A stretch of DNA of 64,000 bases. Origin: Pseudarthrobacter siccitolerans (GTDB lineage: Bacteria; Actinomycetota; Actinomycetes; Actinomycetales; Micrococcaceae). This document shows positions 41,973 to 50,887 of this stretch, in pieces (within the stretch, counting starts at the first letter, position 1; each line of letters starts with the position of its first letter). The stretch is taken from assembly GCF_001046895.1 (NCBI RefSeq), contig NZ_CAQI01000049.1, positions 54,087-118,086 on the forward strand, read 5' to 3'. Below the pieces are notes generated by a model, which made no database searches, was not told the origin of the DNA, and saw nothing but the letters and a program-made list of their open reading frames with translations. The position numbers were made by a program, and so were the translations under genes.

Positions 41973-42743
41973 GTGTTTGAATCAGATGCCCTGTTCGACC
42001 TGGCACAGGAACCGGTGGACGCACGCGGTTTCGCCGAACTGGCGGCGCTCCCGCTGGACGAGCTGATGGCCCCCGATTGGGCTGCAGCCCTGGCGGGCGT
42101 GGAAAAGGAGCTCCGCCACGTGCTCTCCTTCCTTGCCGGCGAAGTGGCAGCGGGTCACCAGGTCCTGCCGGCGCCGTCGAACGTCCTGCGCGCCTTCCGG
42201 CAGCCGCTCGCGGACGTCAAGGTGCTGATTGTGGGGCAGGACCCCTACCCCACCCCCGGCCACGCGGTGGGACTGTCCTTTTCGGTAGCGCCGACCACGC
42301 GGCCCATTCCGCGCAGCCTTGCGAATATCTATCGCGAGCTGGAAGCGGACCTCGGAGTCCCGGCGCGGGTGCACGGGGACCTGTCCGCCTGGGCTGACCA
42401 GGGCGTGCTGCTCCTGAACCGCGTGATGACGGTGCGGGCGGGCTCCGCCGGCTCGCACCGCGGCAAAGGCTGGGAGAAGATCACGACGGCGGCCGTCACC
42501 GCCGTCGCGCGGCGGCGCCGTCCGGACGGGTCACGGCAGCCCCTCGTTGCCGTGCTGTGGGGCAAGGACGCGGAAAGCGTCCGGCCGCTCCTGGACGGCG
42601 CCCCCGCAGTAACGAGTGCCCACCCCAGCCCGCTGTCCGCGTCCCGCGGTTTCTTTGGCTCCCGCCCCTTCAGCCGGGTCAACGAACTCTTGCGCGGCCA
42701 GGGTGCGCCGGACGTAACCTGGGAACTCCCGCCAGTCCCTTAG
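41973..42743 (+). CDS. ung: uracil-DNA glycosylase (family 1, Ung)
   Basis: A 256-residue base-excision-repair enzyme that removes uracil from DNA. Family-1 motifs are GQDPYPTPGHAVGLSFSV (catalytic Asp), LLNRVMTVRAG, and HPSPLSASRGFFGSRPFSRVN (His of the catalytic site in HPSPLS). The start GTG 41973 follows GGGACG; the longer frame is outside the family. It is followed at once by the siderophore-interacting protein gene, whose iron-box-like operator overlaps the ung stop codon, so the two units are regulated separately. Confidence 0.95.
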   Translation: MFESDALFDLAQEPVDARGFAELAALPLDELMAPDWAAALAGVEKELRHVLSFLAGEVAAGHQVLPAPSNVLRAFRQPLADVKVLIVGQDPYPTPGHAVGLSFSVAPTTRPIPRSLANIYRELEADLGVPARVHGDLSAWADQGVLLLNRVMTVRAGSAGSHRGKGWEKITTAAVTAVARRRRPDGSRQPLVAVLWGKDAESVRPLLDGAPAVTSAHPSPLSASRGFFGSRPFSRVNELLRGQGAPDVTWELPPVP

Positions 42744-42758
42744 CTTAGGCTTGCCTTA
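42740..42758. promoter_or_regulatory. DtxR/IdeR-box-like sequence before siderophore gene
   Basis: TTAGCTTAGGCTTGCCTTA matches the 19-base DtxR consensus TTAGGTTAGCCTAACCTAA at 14 positions, including both outer TTA halves. It spans the ung stop and the ATG of the siderophore-interacting protein gene, which fits direct iron-dependent repression. Confidence 0.55.
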
Positions 42759-43597
42759 TGAGCATCATGCCCGCCGCCACCAGCGCCACCAAAAAAAGCC
42801 GTCCGCAGGTCAACCTCACCGTGGTCCGCAGGGAACAACTGTCCCCGCATATGGTCCGGATCGTTGCCGGCGGGGACGGCTTCGCGGACTTCACCAACAA
42901 CGACTTTGTGGACCGGTACGTCAAGCTTGTTTTCCCGCAGCCGGGCGTCGAGTACCCCTCCCCGCTGGATCTGTGGAGCATCCGCGAGACCCTGCCGCGG
43001 GAACAGTGGCCCTTCACCCGGACCTACACCGTGCGCTGGGTGGATGAAGCGGCCCGCGAACTGGCCATCGACTTTGTGGTGCACGGCGACGAGGGCCTGG
43101 CAGGTCCCTGGGCAGCGGCGGCTCAGCCGGGCGAGACCCTGACGTTCACCGGCCCGGGCGGCGCCTACAATCCCGCACCCGATGCGGACTGGTACCTTTT
43201 CGCCGGGGATGAGGCTGCGCTGCCGGCCATCGCGGCAGTCATCGAGTCGCTGCCGGCTGAAGCCGCCGGCCTGGCATTCCTTGAGGTGGATTCCGACGCC
43301 GACATCCAGGCGATCGCGGCCCCCGCCGGAGTGGAACTCCATTGGCTCACCCGCGACGGCGTCCCCGCCGGCGACAGCGACCTCCTGGTCCAGGCCGTGA
43401 CGGACGCCGAGTGGCCTGCCGGCCGGGTGGACGTGTTCGCGCACGGCGAGCGCGGCTACATGAAGGCCCTGCGCGACGTCTTTTTCAAGCAGCGCGGCCT
43501 GGACCGCAAGCAGGTCTCGCTCTCGGGCTACTGGGCCAAGGGCCGTGTGGAGGACGTGTTCCAGGCGGAGAAGAAGCTGCCGGTCGGCCAGATCTAG
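42758..43597 (+). CDS. siderophore-interacting protein (FAD-binding ferric reductase type)
   Basis: A 279-residue cytosolic flavoprotein of the SIP/ViuB family, which reduces ferric siderophores to release iron. The FAD-binding domain has FTRTYTVRWVDEAARELAIDFVVHG and PGGAYNPAPDADWYLFAGDEAALPAIAAV; the NAD(P)H-type half contains VDVFAHGERGYMKALRDV and LSGYWAKGRVEDVFQ. ATG 42758 follows the ung stop by 14 bases. It is not adjacent to siderophore transport genes in this window. Expression is likely repressed by iron through DtxR at the overlapping site. Confidence 0.93.
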   Translation: MSIMPAATSATKKSRPQVNLTVVRREQLSPHMVRIVAGGDGFADFTNNDFVDRYVKLVFPQPGVEYPSPLDLWSIRETLPREQWPFTRTYTVRWVDEAARELAIDFVVHGDEGLAGPWAAAAQPGETLTFTGPGGAYNPAPDADWYLFAGDEAALPAIAAVIESLPAEAAGLAFLEVDSDADIQAIAAPAGVELHWLTRDGVPAGDSDLLVQAVTDAEWPAGRVDVFAHGERGYMKALRDVFFKQRGLDRKQVSLSGYWAKGRVEDVFQAEKKLPVGQI

Positions 43598-43651
43598 CCG
43601 GGGACTTTCGAGCCGGGCGGCATCCTGCCCGGCAGGGGCCGCCCGGACCGA

Positions 43652-45139
43652 TCAGCGGCGGCGGGCGCGGCGCCGCTCGTTGCTTGCCAGGCTCCTGGTC
43701 AGCGGCCGCGCAAGGGTGTCACCCAGGACAATCCCGCCGGCCGTTCCGAGCACGATCGCTCCGGCATTCAGCATGCCGCCGGCGCCGAGCAGGATCTCGG
43801 CTTCCTCGATGGTGAGCACGTACATGGACCGGAAGATCGTCAGGCCCGGCAGCAGGATCAGAGCTGCCGGTACGGCCACCACAAGCTGCGGCGCCCCCAT
43901 CCGCAGGGCGACCACGCGGGCCAGCAAACCGATCACCACCGCGGCGAGCGCGGGCGAGAACCGGTCTCCGACCCCCAGCTGGTTGGCTGCGAGCAGGACG
44001 AAGTAGCCGGCCACTCCCACCCCCGCCGTGGGCAGCAGCAGCTTCCAGGTGGTCTGTTCCGTAATCCCGATGGCCATCACGGCCACGGCCACGAAGAGCA
44101 CCAGGACCCAGAGGTCGTAAGCGGGCGGGAAGGTCTCCGTGACGTCGATCCGCTGCATGCCCGTCAGCTCCCCCACGACAAAGGCGACGGCGATGCCCGC
44201 CACGATGGCGCCGAACGTGAGCAGCGTGGACAGGAACCGTCCCGCAGCGGTGACGGGGAAGCCGTTGATAGCATCCTGCACCGAGGAGACGAGGCGCCCT
44301 GTGGGCAGGAGGAGGAGGATGCCGCCCACCACCACGATGGCTGGCGATGTTGTCAGCCCGAACTGCCACAGCACCAGCGCCAGCTGTGTCACCACAAATG
44401 AACAGCTGGCGGTGATGAAGAAGTCCGGCACCCGCCACCGGCCCAGTTGGCGGGCCAGCAGGCTGATGCCGATGTTGGCCACAAAGGCGATGGCCGAGGA
44501 GACCGGTCCGCCGCCCAGGACGCCCACAAAAACGGCTGCGAAGGTCCCGAACGCCACCGTGACCAGCCACCGCGGGAACGGCTTGGGGCTCGTGATGGCC
44601 TCATCCAGCCGTCGGATGGCCTCGTCACGGCCCACTCCCCCGGCCACGATGTCCGTGACCAGCTGGTGGACCTTGGCCAGGCCCGCGTAGTTATTGGTCC
44701 AGGAGCGGACCACGCGCAGCAGCGCGATGGGTGTCTGGTCCTTGGGAGCGTAGTTGATGCCGACGGACTGGTTGGTGATGTCCACTTCGATGTTCTTCAG
44801 TCCCAGCGCCGCGGTGACGGCGATGATGCTTGTTTCCACCTCCAGCGCGCCGGCCCCATACCGGAACATGGTCTCCGCCAGGTGCAGGACGAAGTCGAGG
44901 GTCTTCCGGGCAGAGGTGTCAACGCCGCCCACCTGGATCATTGGATTCGCGTACGGGCTGCCCGTGAGGCGGTCCACGATGCTCAAGGGGGCGGTGGGCG
45001 GGCTTTCGCCCTGCACCAGGCGCCGCAGCATTCTTTTCGCGGCGGCATTCTGGCGCAGCTGGGAGGGGGTCAGTGGTTCGGTCTTGGGCAGGCCGTCCGT
45101 CTGCGGCCTGCGCCCGGGGTACTCCGGCCGGTCAGTCAT
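43652..45139 (-). CDS. threonine/serine exporter ThrE family protein
   Basis: A 495-residue membrane protein with a cytosolic N-terminal domain (LDFVLHLAETMFRYGAGALEVETSIIAVTAALG) and about ten transmembrane helices (two DUF1212/ThrE half-domains), matching the length of Corynebacterium ThrE. It would export L-threonine or L-serine with proton motive force. Its ATG at 45139 follows the FemAB gene by 37 bases, so the two probably form a transcription unit. Substrate is inferred from family only. Confidence 0.92.
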   Translation of the reverse strand: MTDRPEYPGRRPQTDGLPKTEPLTPSQLRQNAAAKRMLRRLVQGESPPTAPLSIVDRLTGSPYANPMIQVGGVDTSARKTLDFVLHLAETMFRYGAGALEVETSIIAVTAALGLKNIEVDITNQSVGINYAPKDQTPIALLRVVRSWTNNYAGLAKVHQLVTDIVAGGVGRDEAIRRLDEAITSPKPFPRWLVTVAFGTFAAVFVGVLGGGPVSSAIAFVANIGISLLARQLGRWRVPDFFITASCSFVVTQLALVLWQFGLTTSPAIVVVGGILLLLPTGRLVSSVQDAINGFPVTAAGRFLSTLLTFGAIVAGIAVAFVVGELTGMQRIDVTETFPPAYDLWVLVLFVAVAVMAIGITEQTTWKLLLPTAGVGVAGYFVLLAANQLGVGDRFSPALAAVVIGLLARVVALRMGAPQLVVAVPAALILLPGLTIFRSMYVLTIEEAEILLGAGGMLNAGAIVLGTAGGIVLGDTLARPLTRSLASNERRRARRR

Positions 45140-45176
45140 GGTTGCCTCCTCCCAGTGCGGTGTTGTGGCCAGTCTT

Positions 45177-46493
45177 TCAGGCGGAACGCCTCAGGGGCAG
45201 CTTGCCCAGCACTGTGCGGGCTGCGGCCACCGCGGCCCGGGCCAGGCGGTTGGCGTGGAAGACGGCGGGCCGGACCGGCATCACGAAGTCACCCACCAGC
45301 TGGACCACTTCTCCGCCGAAGCCCTTCTTGAACTCGTAGCCGCCATGGCCTTCCTCGTCCTGCCCGGAGATGCCGAACGTTCCGTAGAAGTTGTACCGCG
45401 GGTACCCCTTTTCCAGCGCGTGCAGCATCATGCCCCAGTACAGGGACGTGGCGCCGTTGAAGTAGATGTAGTCCTGCACGGTGCCGCCGATGACGCACAC
45501 CACCTCGTCCCCGTAGCAGACAAAGTGGATGGCGGCCACGGTGGCAACACCCACGGAGTCGGGGAAGCGCTCGATGTCCTTCAGGCTCCGCTCGTAGCTG
45601 TCCACGAGGTCCTGGACCACCTTGAGCCGGTTGGCCTTTTTCTTGCTGCCTGTCTCTTCCACCTCACGGCGCAGCTCGGCCGCGGTGGCCGATTCCGCGG
45701 CCATCCGCTCCGTGATGGATTTCCGGTAGGCCGGGATATCGATCTTGGCCATCATGAGTTTGGTGAACTCCGTGGAGGTGGTCCGGAGCAGGTGCTCGTA
45801 GTAGGCGCGTTCGCGGTAGACAAACCCCTTTTCGTTCCCGGCTTTGCTCAGGGCGCCGTAGAACTCGTCCAGGGTTTCCAGCGTGGCCTGTTCCAGGAAA
45901 ACGCCGTTCTTCTCCGCTTTGCGGATGGCCTTCCGGGTCCGGTAGCTGGTGCCCATGATGAGCTCTTCGGCGTCCTTGACGCCTTCCAGGCTCTTGATGA
46001 ACATCCAGTTCACGTTGACGAAGTTCATGTCCAGTCCCTGGTGCTGGAAGCCCAGCCCGGACAGCCGGGCCACCAGCGGGCGGTTGTCCTCGACTTCGGG
46101 ATGTTCAGCGCCGTCAGCGTCCCGGGCGATGTATTTGAGGTTGGGTGAAATCCGGAGCTCGGCGGCTTTGCGTTCGGCCGCGCGCCGGCGGAGGAGGCCG
46201 ACGACGTCGCGCACCAGCCCGAGGTCCGTGTAGTCCATCACGGGGCCCTTGGCGCATTCACACACCGTGTATCCCAGGCGGGTGGTGGTGTAGTTCAGCT
46301 TCCCGGCAGCCACCAGTTCGCCGCTGCGCCGGATGCCGAAGAGCTCCACCTGCTGGCCGCGGGCGCGCTGGAAGCGGGCGAAGTCAACGGACTGGAGGAA
46401 GCTGTTTTGCGGGTGCTTAACCGCAAAGGCCTCGAACTCTGGGTCGCTGAGGATGGCAAATTCAAGATCGGTGCCGGTGGTGACTGGATTCAA
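45177..46493 (-). CDS. FemAB/FemX-family peptidoglycan bridge-forming transferase
   Basis: A 438-residue protein of the lipid II aminoacyl-transferase group, which adds amino acids from aminoacyl-tRNA to the lipid II stem peptide. The two GNAT-like subdomains are seen as SVDFARFQRARGQQVELFGI and the later YFNGATSLYWGMMLHALEKGYPRYNFYGTFG, with a helical-hairpin insertion (about 240-300, VEETGSKKKANRLKVVQ...), present in FemA-type enzymes that bind aminoacyl-tRNA. The start is TTG 46493 with AAGGAAA nearby. It lies between a second FemAB gene (46620-47753) and thrE, all in the same direction. Confidence 0.9.
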   Translation of the reverse strand: MNPVTTGTDLEFAILSDPEFEAFAVKHPQNSFLQSVDFARFQRARGQQVELFGIRRSGELVAAGKLNYTTTRLGYTVCECAKGPVMDYTDLGLVRDVVGLLRRRAAERKAAELRISPNLKYIARDADGAEHPEVEDNRPLVARLSGLGFQHQGLDMNFVNVNWMFIKSLEGVKDAEELIMGTSYRTRKAIRKAEKNGVFLEQATLETLDEFYGALSKAGNEKGFVYRERAYYEHLLRTTSTEFTKLMMAKIDIPAYRKSITERMAAESATAAELRREVEETGSKKKANRLKVVQDLVDSYERSLKDIERFPDSVGVATVAAIHFVCYGDEVVCVIGGTVQDYIYFNGATSLYWGMMLHALEKGYPRYNFYGTFGISGQDEEGHGGYEFKKGFGGEVVQLVGDFVMPVRPAVFHANRLARAAVAAARTVLGKLPLRRSA

Positions 46494-46619
46494 GGCATTT
46501 CCTTATTCACGGTGTGCGGCCAACTGGTTAGCCGCTGGATCAGGGACGGGTGTTGAGGCGCGGCTCTGGTGCAACTGCGGCAGTTCAGCCCGGGGACCAA
46601 GCCGGCGCCGGGGCTGAGG

Positions 46620-47753
46620 TCAGTAGAACTGCTGGCCGGTCCGCGCCGTTTCGATCCGGCGGAAGACCTTTTCTGCACCGTTGACCCAGAGGCGGTGGCG
46701 GAGAGGGGAAAGGATGTAGTCGTGGCAGCCCACAAAATCCGTGACGGTTTTGGTGAAGCTGGTCTTGAACATCCCCATCCCGTACAGGTTGTGGCTCTTG
46801 TCCTTGATCCGGGCGGCGGGCGGTGTGCCGCAGAAATCGTATTCGGTGCAGCCTAGTTCCTGCATCCGCCGGATGGCTGCCCACTGGACCAGGTGTGAAT
46901 CGCCATACTGTTTGCGGTTCTGCGTGGAACCGCCGTCCTTGTACGTTGCCTTGGCGCCGTAGTTGATAACAAACGCGCCCACGCTGGGTTTGCCGTCCTC
47001 GTAGACGAAGAAGAAGTTGCCCTGGCCGCGGTTGCAGAACTCGTCCCAGAACGCGGCGTAGTACTCGTAGCTGCGGAGGGGCATGGAGCCCTTAGCTTTC
47101 ACCGTGTCCGCCATGAGGTCATAGAGCGCGCGGTAGGTTTCGGGGCCGGGTTCTTTCCGGAGCACCTCGCAGCCTTCCCGTTCGGCCCGCCGGACGGCGT
47201 TGCGGGCCCGGGAGGAAATTGCCTTGAAGACGCTTTCTTCGGGGCCGGAAATGTCCAGCAATGCGGTGGAGTCGTTGGACTGGATATTGGGCGCCTTCAC
47301 CAGCCCGGCGGCGGCCAGGTGCGCCTGGGCATCGGCGGAGTCCACGATGTCCGGTTCGATCTTGATGGTGAAGACGTTGAGTTTCCTGCCGCGGACAAAG
47401 GCTGCGCAGGCTTCGAGTGCGGCTTTCAGGTCCTCGGCAGCTGCCAGGTCCGGGCCTTTGATGAGGTACCAGAGCCGGCCCATGACCGGGAACTTTTTCT
47501 CCAGCACCAGGTTGTAGCTGGCAGAGCCGGGGCTTTCCAGCACCAGGAACCGGACTTTCCAACCGGCGCCGTTTTTTACCGCCGCGTAGGCGGCGGACTG
47601 CAGCATGTTGCCGCCGTTCGGGTTGGCCGTGACGTGCTTGTCCCAGTTTTCAATTTCCTCGGCTGTGGCAAAACGTGCGGTGAATTCTCGCAAAGGGGCC
47701 GTGTCCAATCGGGGGTTGTGCGCGGTTCTGTACTCGTGGCTGCGTGCGGACAT
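46620..47753 (-). CDS. FemAB/FemX-family peptidoglycan transferase (second copy)
   Basis: A 377-residue relative of the 45177 gene without the long helical insertion. Conserved GNAT parts include NWDKHVTANPNGGNMLQSAAYAAVKNGAGWKVRFLVL and KSHNLYGMGMFKTSFTKTVTDFV. The absence of the hairpin resembles FemX-type enzymes that add the first residue of the interpeptide bridge. With its downstream paralogue it probably builds successive residues of the bridge. The ATG is at 47753; it is divergent from tspO. Confidence 0.88.
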   Translation of the reverse strand: MSARSHEYRTAHNPRLDTAPLREFTARFATAEEIENWDKHVTANPNGGNMLQSAAYAAVKNGAGWKVRFLVLESPGSASYNLVLEKKFPVMGRLWYLIKGPDLAAAEDLKAALEACAAFVRGRKLNVFTIKIEPDIVDSADAQAHLAAAGLVKAPNIQSNDSTALLDISGPEESVFKAISSRARNAVRRAEREGCEVLRKEPGPETYRALYDLMADTVKAKGSMPLRSYEYYAAFWDEFCNRGQGNFFFVYEDGKPSVGAFVINYGAKATYKDGGSTQNRKQYGDSHLVQWAAIRRMQELGCTEYDFCGTPPAARIKDKSHNLYGMGMFKTSFTKTVTDFVGCHDYILSPLRHRLWVNGAEKVFRRIETARTGQQFY

Positions 47754-47878
47754 GCAGCCTCAAGTCTAAAGCCTGGCAGCACCGGGGCTTTTCAGGATGG
47801 CGCGCCGGAGCCCTTCCGCCCTGCTGCCGACGGCCCTGTTGCCTTGACTCCTGCAAGGGTCTTGGCAAGGGTGGAGGA

Positions 47879-48436
47879 ATGCAGCCGTATCCCGGACAGT
47901 TGGACCCCTCCCTGGCGGGAAGCGCGGGGAAGGGCGCGGAACGGCCGGGCACCGGCAGGCAGGTCCTGGCGTTGGGAGCCTTCCTGGCTGCATCATTTCT
48001 GGTCGCGGGCCTCGGGTCCCTCGCCACCTTCAACAACGTGGACGGCTGGTACGCCACTGCGGACAAGGCGCCCTGGTCACCGCCCAACGGTGTCTTCGGC
48101 CCGGTGTGGACTTTCCTGTACACGGCGATGGCCGCAGCGGCCTGGCTGGTGTGGCGGAAGCGGGCACCGGGTACGCCGCGCGCCTTGAAGGTTTACGGCG
48201 TCCAGCTGGCCCTGAACCTTGCCTGGACCCCGGTGTTTTTCGGCCTCTACCCCGCCATCGGCGGGGCTGCGCTGTGGCTGGCGCTGGCCATCATCCTTGC
48301 CCTGATCGTGGCCGTCGCGGTGACGGTGGTGTTCTTCGGCCCCATCAGCCGCACCGCAGGCCTGCTTCTCCTGCCGTACATGTCCTGGCTGGTGTTCGCC
48401 GCAACACTGAATGGGTGGGCGGCCTTTAACAACTGA
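47879..48436 (+). CDS. TspO/MBR-family membrane protein
   Basis: A 185-residue five-helix membrane protein of the tryptophan-rich sensory protein/mitochondrial benzodiazepine receptor family. The aromatic signature WYATADKAPWSPPNGVFGPVW, WTFLYTAMAAAAWLVW and AWTPVFFGLYP is clear; the final helix ends with SWLVFAATLNGWA. Family members bind porphyrins and affect tetrapyrrole metabolism or stress signalling. The first about 40 residues form a non-conserved cytosolic tail. ATG 47879 has GGTGGAGG just upstream. Confidence 0.92.
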   Translation: MQPYPGQLDPSLAGSAGKGAERPGTGRQVLALGAFLAASFLVAGLGSLATFNNVDGWYATADKAPWSPPNGVFGPVWTFLYTAMAAAAWLVWRKRAPGTPRALKVYGVQLALNLAWTPVFFGLYPAIGGAALWLALAIILALIVAVAVTVVFFGPISRTAGLLLLPYMSWLVFAATLNGWAAFNN

Positions 48437-48469
48437 GGTCCATCACCACTGCCAGGTTGAGCGGGCGTG

Positions 48470-49912
48470 TCAGCAGACCGCGACGTTGACGGCGAGGCCG
48501 CCCATGGCCGTTTCCTTGTATTTGGAGCTCATGTCCTTGCCGGTCTCGCGCATGGTCACAATGACCTCGTCCAGTGATACCCGGTGCGAACCGTCGCCCC
48601 AGAGCGCCATCTTCGCGGCGTTGATCGCCTTCGCCGCCGCGATCGCGTTCCGTTCAATGCAGGGCACCTGCACCAGCCCGCCGATCGGGTCACACGTCAG
48701 GCCAAGGTTGTGCTCCATCGCGATCTCGGCTGCGTTCTCCACCTGCGCCGGGGTCCCGCCCATCACCTCGGCCAGGCCCGCCGCCGCCATCGACGACGCC
48801 GAACCCACCTCACCCTGGCAGCCCACCTCGGCCCCGGAAATGGACGCCTGCTCCTTGTACAACACCCCCACCGCGCCGGCAGCCAGCAGGAACTTCACCA
48901 CCACGTCATCGCGGTCCTCCTGTGAGGCGTTCTCCATCCCCGGCGCGAAATTCAGCGCGTAGAAAAGCACCGCCGGGATGATCCCGGCCGCACCGTTCGT
49001 GGGGGCAGTGACAACACGCCCGCCGGACGCGTTCTCCTCATTGACCGCCAGCGCGATCAGGTTAACCCACTCCTGCCAATACTTCTGGTCATGGAAATCC
49101 TGGTCCTGGCCCTCGCCGTCCGGTTCATCCGGCTGCAGGCGAGAGCTTTCCTTCTTCAACCGGTCATACCAGTCAGGCGCACGACGACGGACCTTCAGAC
49201 CCCCGGGCAGCACGCCTTCACGCTTCAGGCTGGTGGCCACGCACTCCTCCATCACCGACCAGATATGCAGCAGGCCCTCGCGGATCTCCTCGGGAGTGCG
49301 GCTGTCCTCCTCGTTGATCCGCATCACGTCGCTGATGCCCAGCCCGGTTTCCCGGCAGTGCTCCAGCAGTTCGGCAGCCGTGCGGAAGGGCAGCGGCAGT
49401 TCTTTTTTGGACTCCTCCAACTGCTGCTGTGCCGCGTCCTCCTCGCCCTCGCGGACGATGAACCCGCCGCCCACCGAAAAGAAAGTGGCGGTGTGGAGAA
49501 TCTCGTCCTCCGCATCAAAGATGGTAAACGTCATGCCGTTGGTGTGCCGCGGGAGGATGGTCAACGGCCGCAAGACCATGTCCTTCACCCCGTACGGCAG
49601 GGGCACCTCACCGGCCAGTTTCAGGATCCCGGTTTCGGCGATTGCGGCCAGCCGTTCCTCCACTTCCTCCGGCAGGATCAGTTCCGGGTGGAAGCCCTCC
49701 AGCCCCAGCAGGACCGCGGTCATGGTGCCGTGCCCGTGGCCGGTCGCCGCGAGCGAACCATAAAGGTCCACCCGCAGCGACGCCACACGGTCCAGGGCTC
49801 CGGAGGACTTCAGCTCCTCGGCGAAGACAGCAGCAGCCCGCATCGGCCCGACGGTGTGGGAACTCGAAGGCCCGATCCCGATGGAAAAGAGATCAAAGAC
49901 GCCAACAGCCAT
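48470..49912 (-). CDS. sdaA: L-serine ammonia-lyase (single-chain, 4Fe-4S type)
   Basis: A 480-residue L-serine dehydratase that deaminates serine to pyruvate with an oxygen-labile iron-sulfur cluster. The N-terminal beta domain contains FSIGIGPSSSHTVGPMRAA; the alpha domain contains the conserved cysteines in CIERNAIAAAKAINA and GEVGCQGEVGSASSMAAAG, and LGLTCDPIGGLVQVPC. The ending AVNVAVC carries the C-terminal Cys reported to reach the cluster in related enzymes. ATG 49912 lies 42 bases downstream of gcvH in the same direction: serine made from glycine would be removed here. Confidence 0.95.
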   Translation of the reverse strand: MAVGVFDLFSIGIGPSSSHTVGPMRAAAVFAEELKSSGALDRVASLRVDLYGSLAATGHGHGTMTAVLLGLEGFHPELILPEEVEERLAAIAETGILKLAGEVPLPYGVKDMVLRPLTILPRHTNGMTFTIFDAEDEILHTATFFSVGGGFIVREGEEDAAQQQLEESKKELPLPFRTAAELLEHCRETGLGISDVMRINEEDSRTPEEIREGLLHIWSVMEECVATSLKREGVLPGGLKVRRRAPDWYDRLKKESSRLQPDEPDGEGQDQDFHDQKYWQEWVNLIALAVNEENASGGRVVTAPTNGAAGIIPAVLFYALNFAPGMENASQEDRDDVVVKFLLAAGAVGVLYKEQASISGAEVGCQGEVGSASSMAAAGLAEVMGGTPAQVENAAEIAMEHNLGLTCDPIGGLVQVPCIERNAIAAAKAINAAKMALWGDGSHRVSLDEVIVTMRETGKDMSSKYKETAMGGLAVNVAVC

Positions 49913-49954
49913 GTGCGTAAATCCTTAATAGAGGTTTGGTGCTGCTTGACGGGG

Positions 49955-50338
49955 TTAAAGGTCCCCGCCGTTTTTGGACGCGTACTCCTGCGCCGACAGC
50001 AAGGGTCCTTCAGACTCGGCAGCTACCTTGAAGAGCCAGCCGGCTCCATAGGGATCGTTGTTGATCAGGGCGGGATCATCCACAACTCCAGTATTGATCT
50101 CCACCACCTCACCCGTCACTGGCGAGTACACATCGGAGACCGACTTCGTCGATTCCACCTCGCCGCACGTCTCCCCCGCCGTCACGGCAGCGCCCACCTC
50201 GGGAAGGTCCACGTACACGATGTCGCCGAGGGCCTCCGTAGCGACAGCGGAAATCCCGATCGAAACCAGGTTTCCACCCTCCCGGGCCACCCACTCGTGC
50301 TCGTCGGAGTACTGCAAGTCAGCGGCAACTTTTGCCAT
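49955..50338 (-). CDS. gcvH: glycine cleavage system H protein
   Basis: A 127-residue lipoyl carrier protein of the glycine cleavage system, which shuttles the methylamine intermediate between P, T and L proteins. The lipoylated lysine lies in GEVESTKSVSDVYSPVTGEV, and the N-terminal DEHEWVAREGGNLVSIGI is conserved. The ATG at 50338 is chosen at MAKVAADLQYSDEHEW; the longer frame has no family similarity. It is separated from gcvT by a 549-base gap with its own structured leader, and is followed by sdaA. Confidence 0.96.
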   Translation of the reverse strand: MAKVAADLQYSDEHEWVAREGGNLVSIGISAVATEALGDIVYVDLPEVGAAVTAGETCGEVESTKSVSDVYSPVTGEVVEINTGVVDDPALINNDPYGAGWLFKVAAESEGPLLSAQEYASKNGGDL

Positions 50339-50387
50339 GTGTTTTCCTTTGCTTGTTTGTTCTAAAACTCTTGTGGCTGGGTTGGGT

Positions 50388-50462
50388 GCGGCTGTGCGGA
50401 TTCCTCCGCGTACTGGCTCGTTCCTCGCCTCTGACGTACGCTTCCGGAATCCCCACAGCCGC
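50388..50462 (-). promoter_or_regulatory. long imperfect inverted repeat in gcvH leader
   Basis: Arms of 17 bases (16 paired) flank a 41-base centre that itself has a six-base inverted pair, giving a hairpin of about 75 bases roughly 50 bases upstream of gcvH. It could be an attenuator, processing site or a regulator's palindrome. Confidence 0.55.
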
Positions 50463-50845
50463 CAAAGCAGGTTCAGTTTTCGAGGCCAACAGTCCCGAAA
50501 AACAAACACGTCACCAGAGCGCCGCAGGGTCCAGTCCCCAACAAGCGCAACCACGGCCAAGGCAGGACGAACCCCTCAGTTTCGAGGGATTGAACCGCCC
50601 AGGTTGGTGAGCAGACCGTCCCTCGAGAGTGTTCCGACCGGCCCAGCCGCCGAGGTTGGCGACCTATCGGCCCTTCGGGTGCGGCCTCCGGCAGCGTGCT
50701 CCCCACCGTCTCCCTAACCTCGCAAGCTCGGCCAGGGAACCCGGACGGCGTGGGCCCATGCACGCAGGCGACTTGGCCACGAGGGCACGGCGGAGCCGGG
50801 CTTTTCGAAAGCGTGCGTCAAAGCGACGAAGGAGCAGCACGCGTG

Positions 50846-50871
50846 AAAAGTCCGGTCCGGCGGGACCGGAC
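50846..50871 (-). terminator. intrinsic terminator downstream of gcvT
   Basis: On the minus strand GTCCGGTCC pairs with GGACCGGAC around a four-base loop and is followed by TTTTC. It lies 17 bases after the gcvT stop codon, so gcvH and sdaA need a separate promoter. Confidence 0.85.
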
Positions 50872-50887
50872 GGAACCAAGAAAGTGG

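Larger units (their letters stand above)
50339..50887 (-). other. 549-base intergenic region between gcvT and gcvH
   Basis: I see no credible gene here. On the minus strand the gcvT terminator lies at 50846-50871, and near the gcvH start a long imperfect hairpin is formed by 17-base arms (50388-50404 with 50446-50462, one mismatch) and a nested inner pair GCGTAC/GTACGC. It does not contain glycine-riboswitch motifs. The middle part (about 50470-50840) has no repeats or recognisable sites. Confidence 0.6.

Noticed and set aside
49091..50365. 424-codon open frame opposite sdaA and gcvH
   Set aside because: It spans two real minus-strand genes and the gap between them, which is typical of chance antisense frames in GC-rich DNA.
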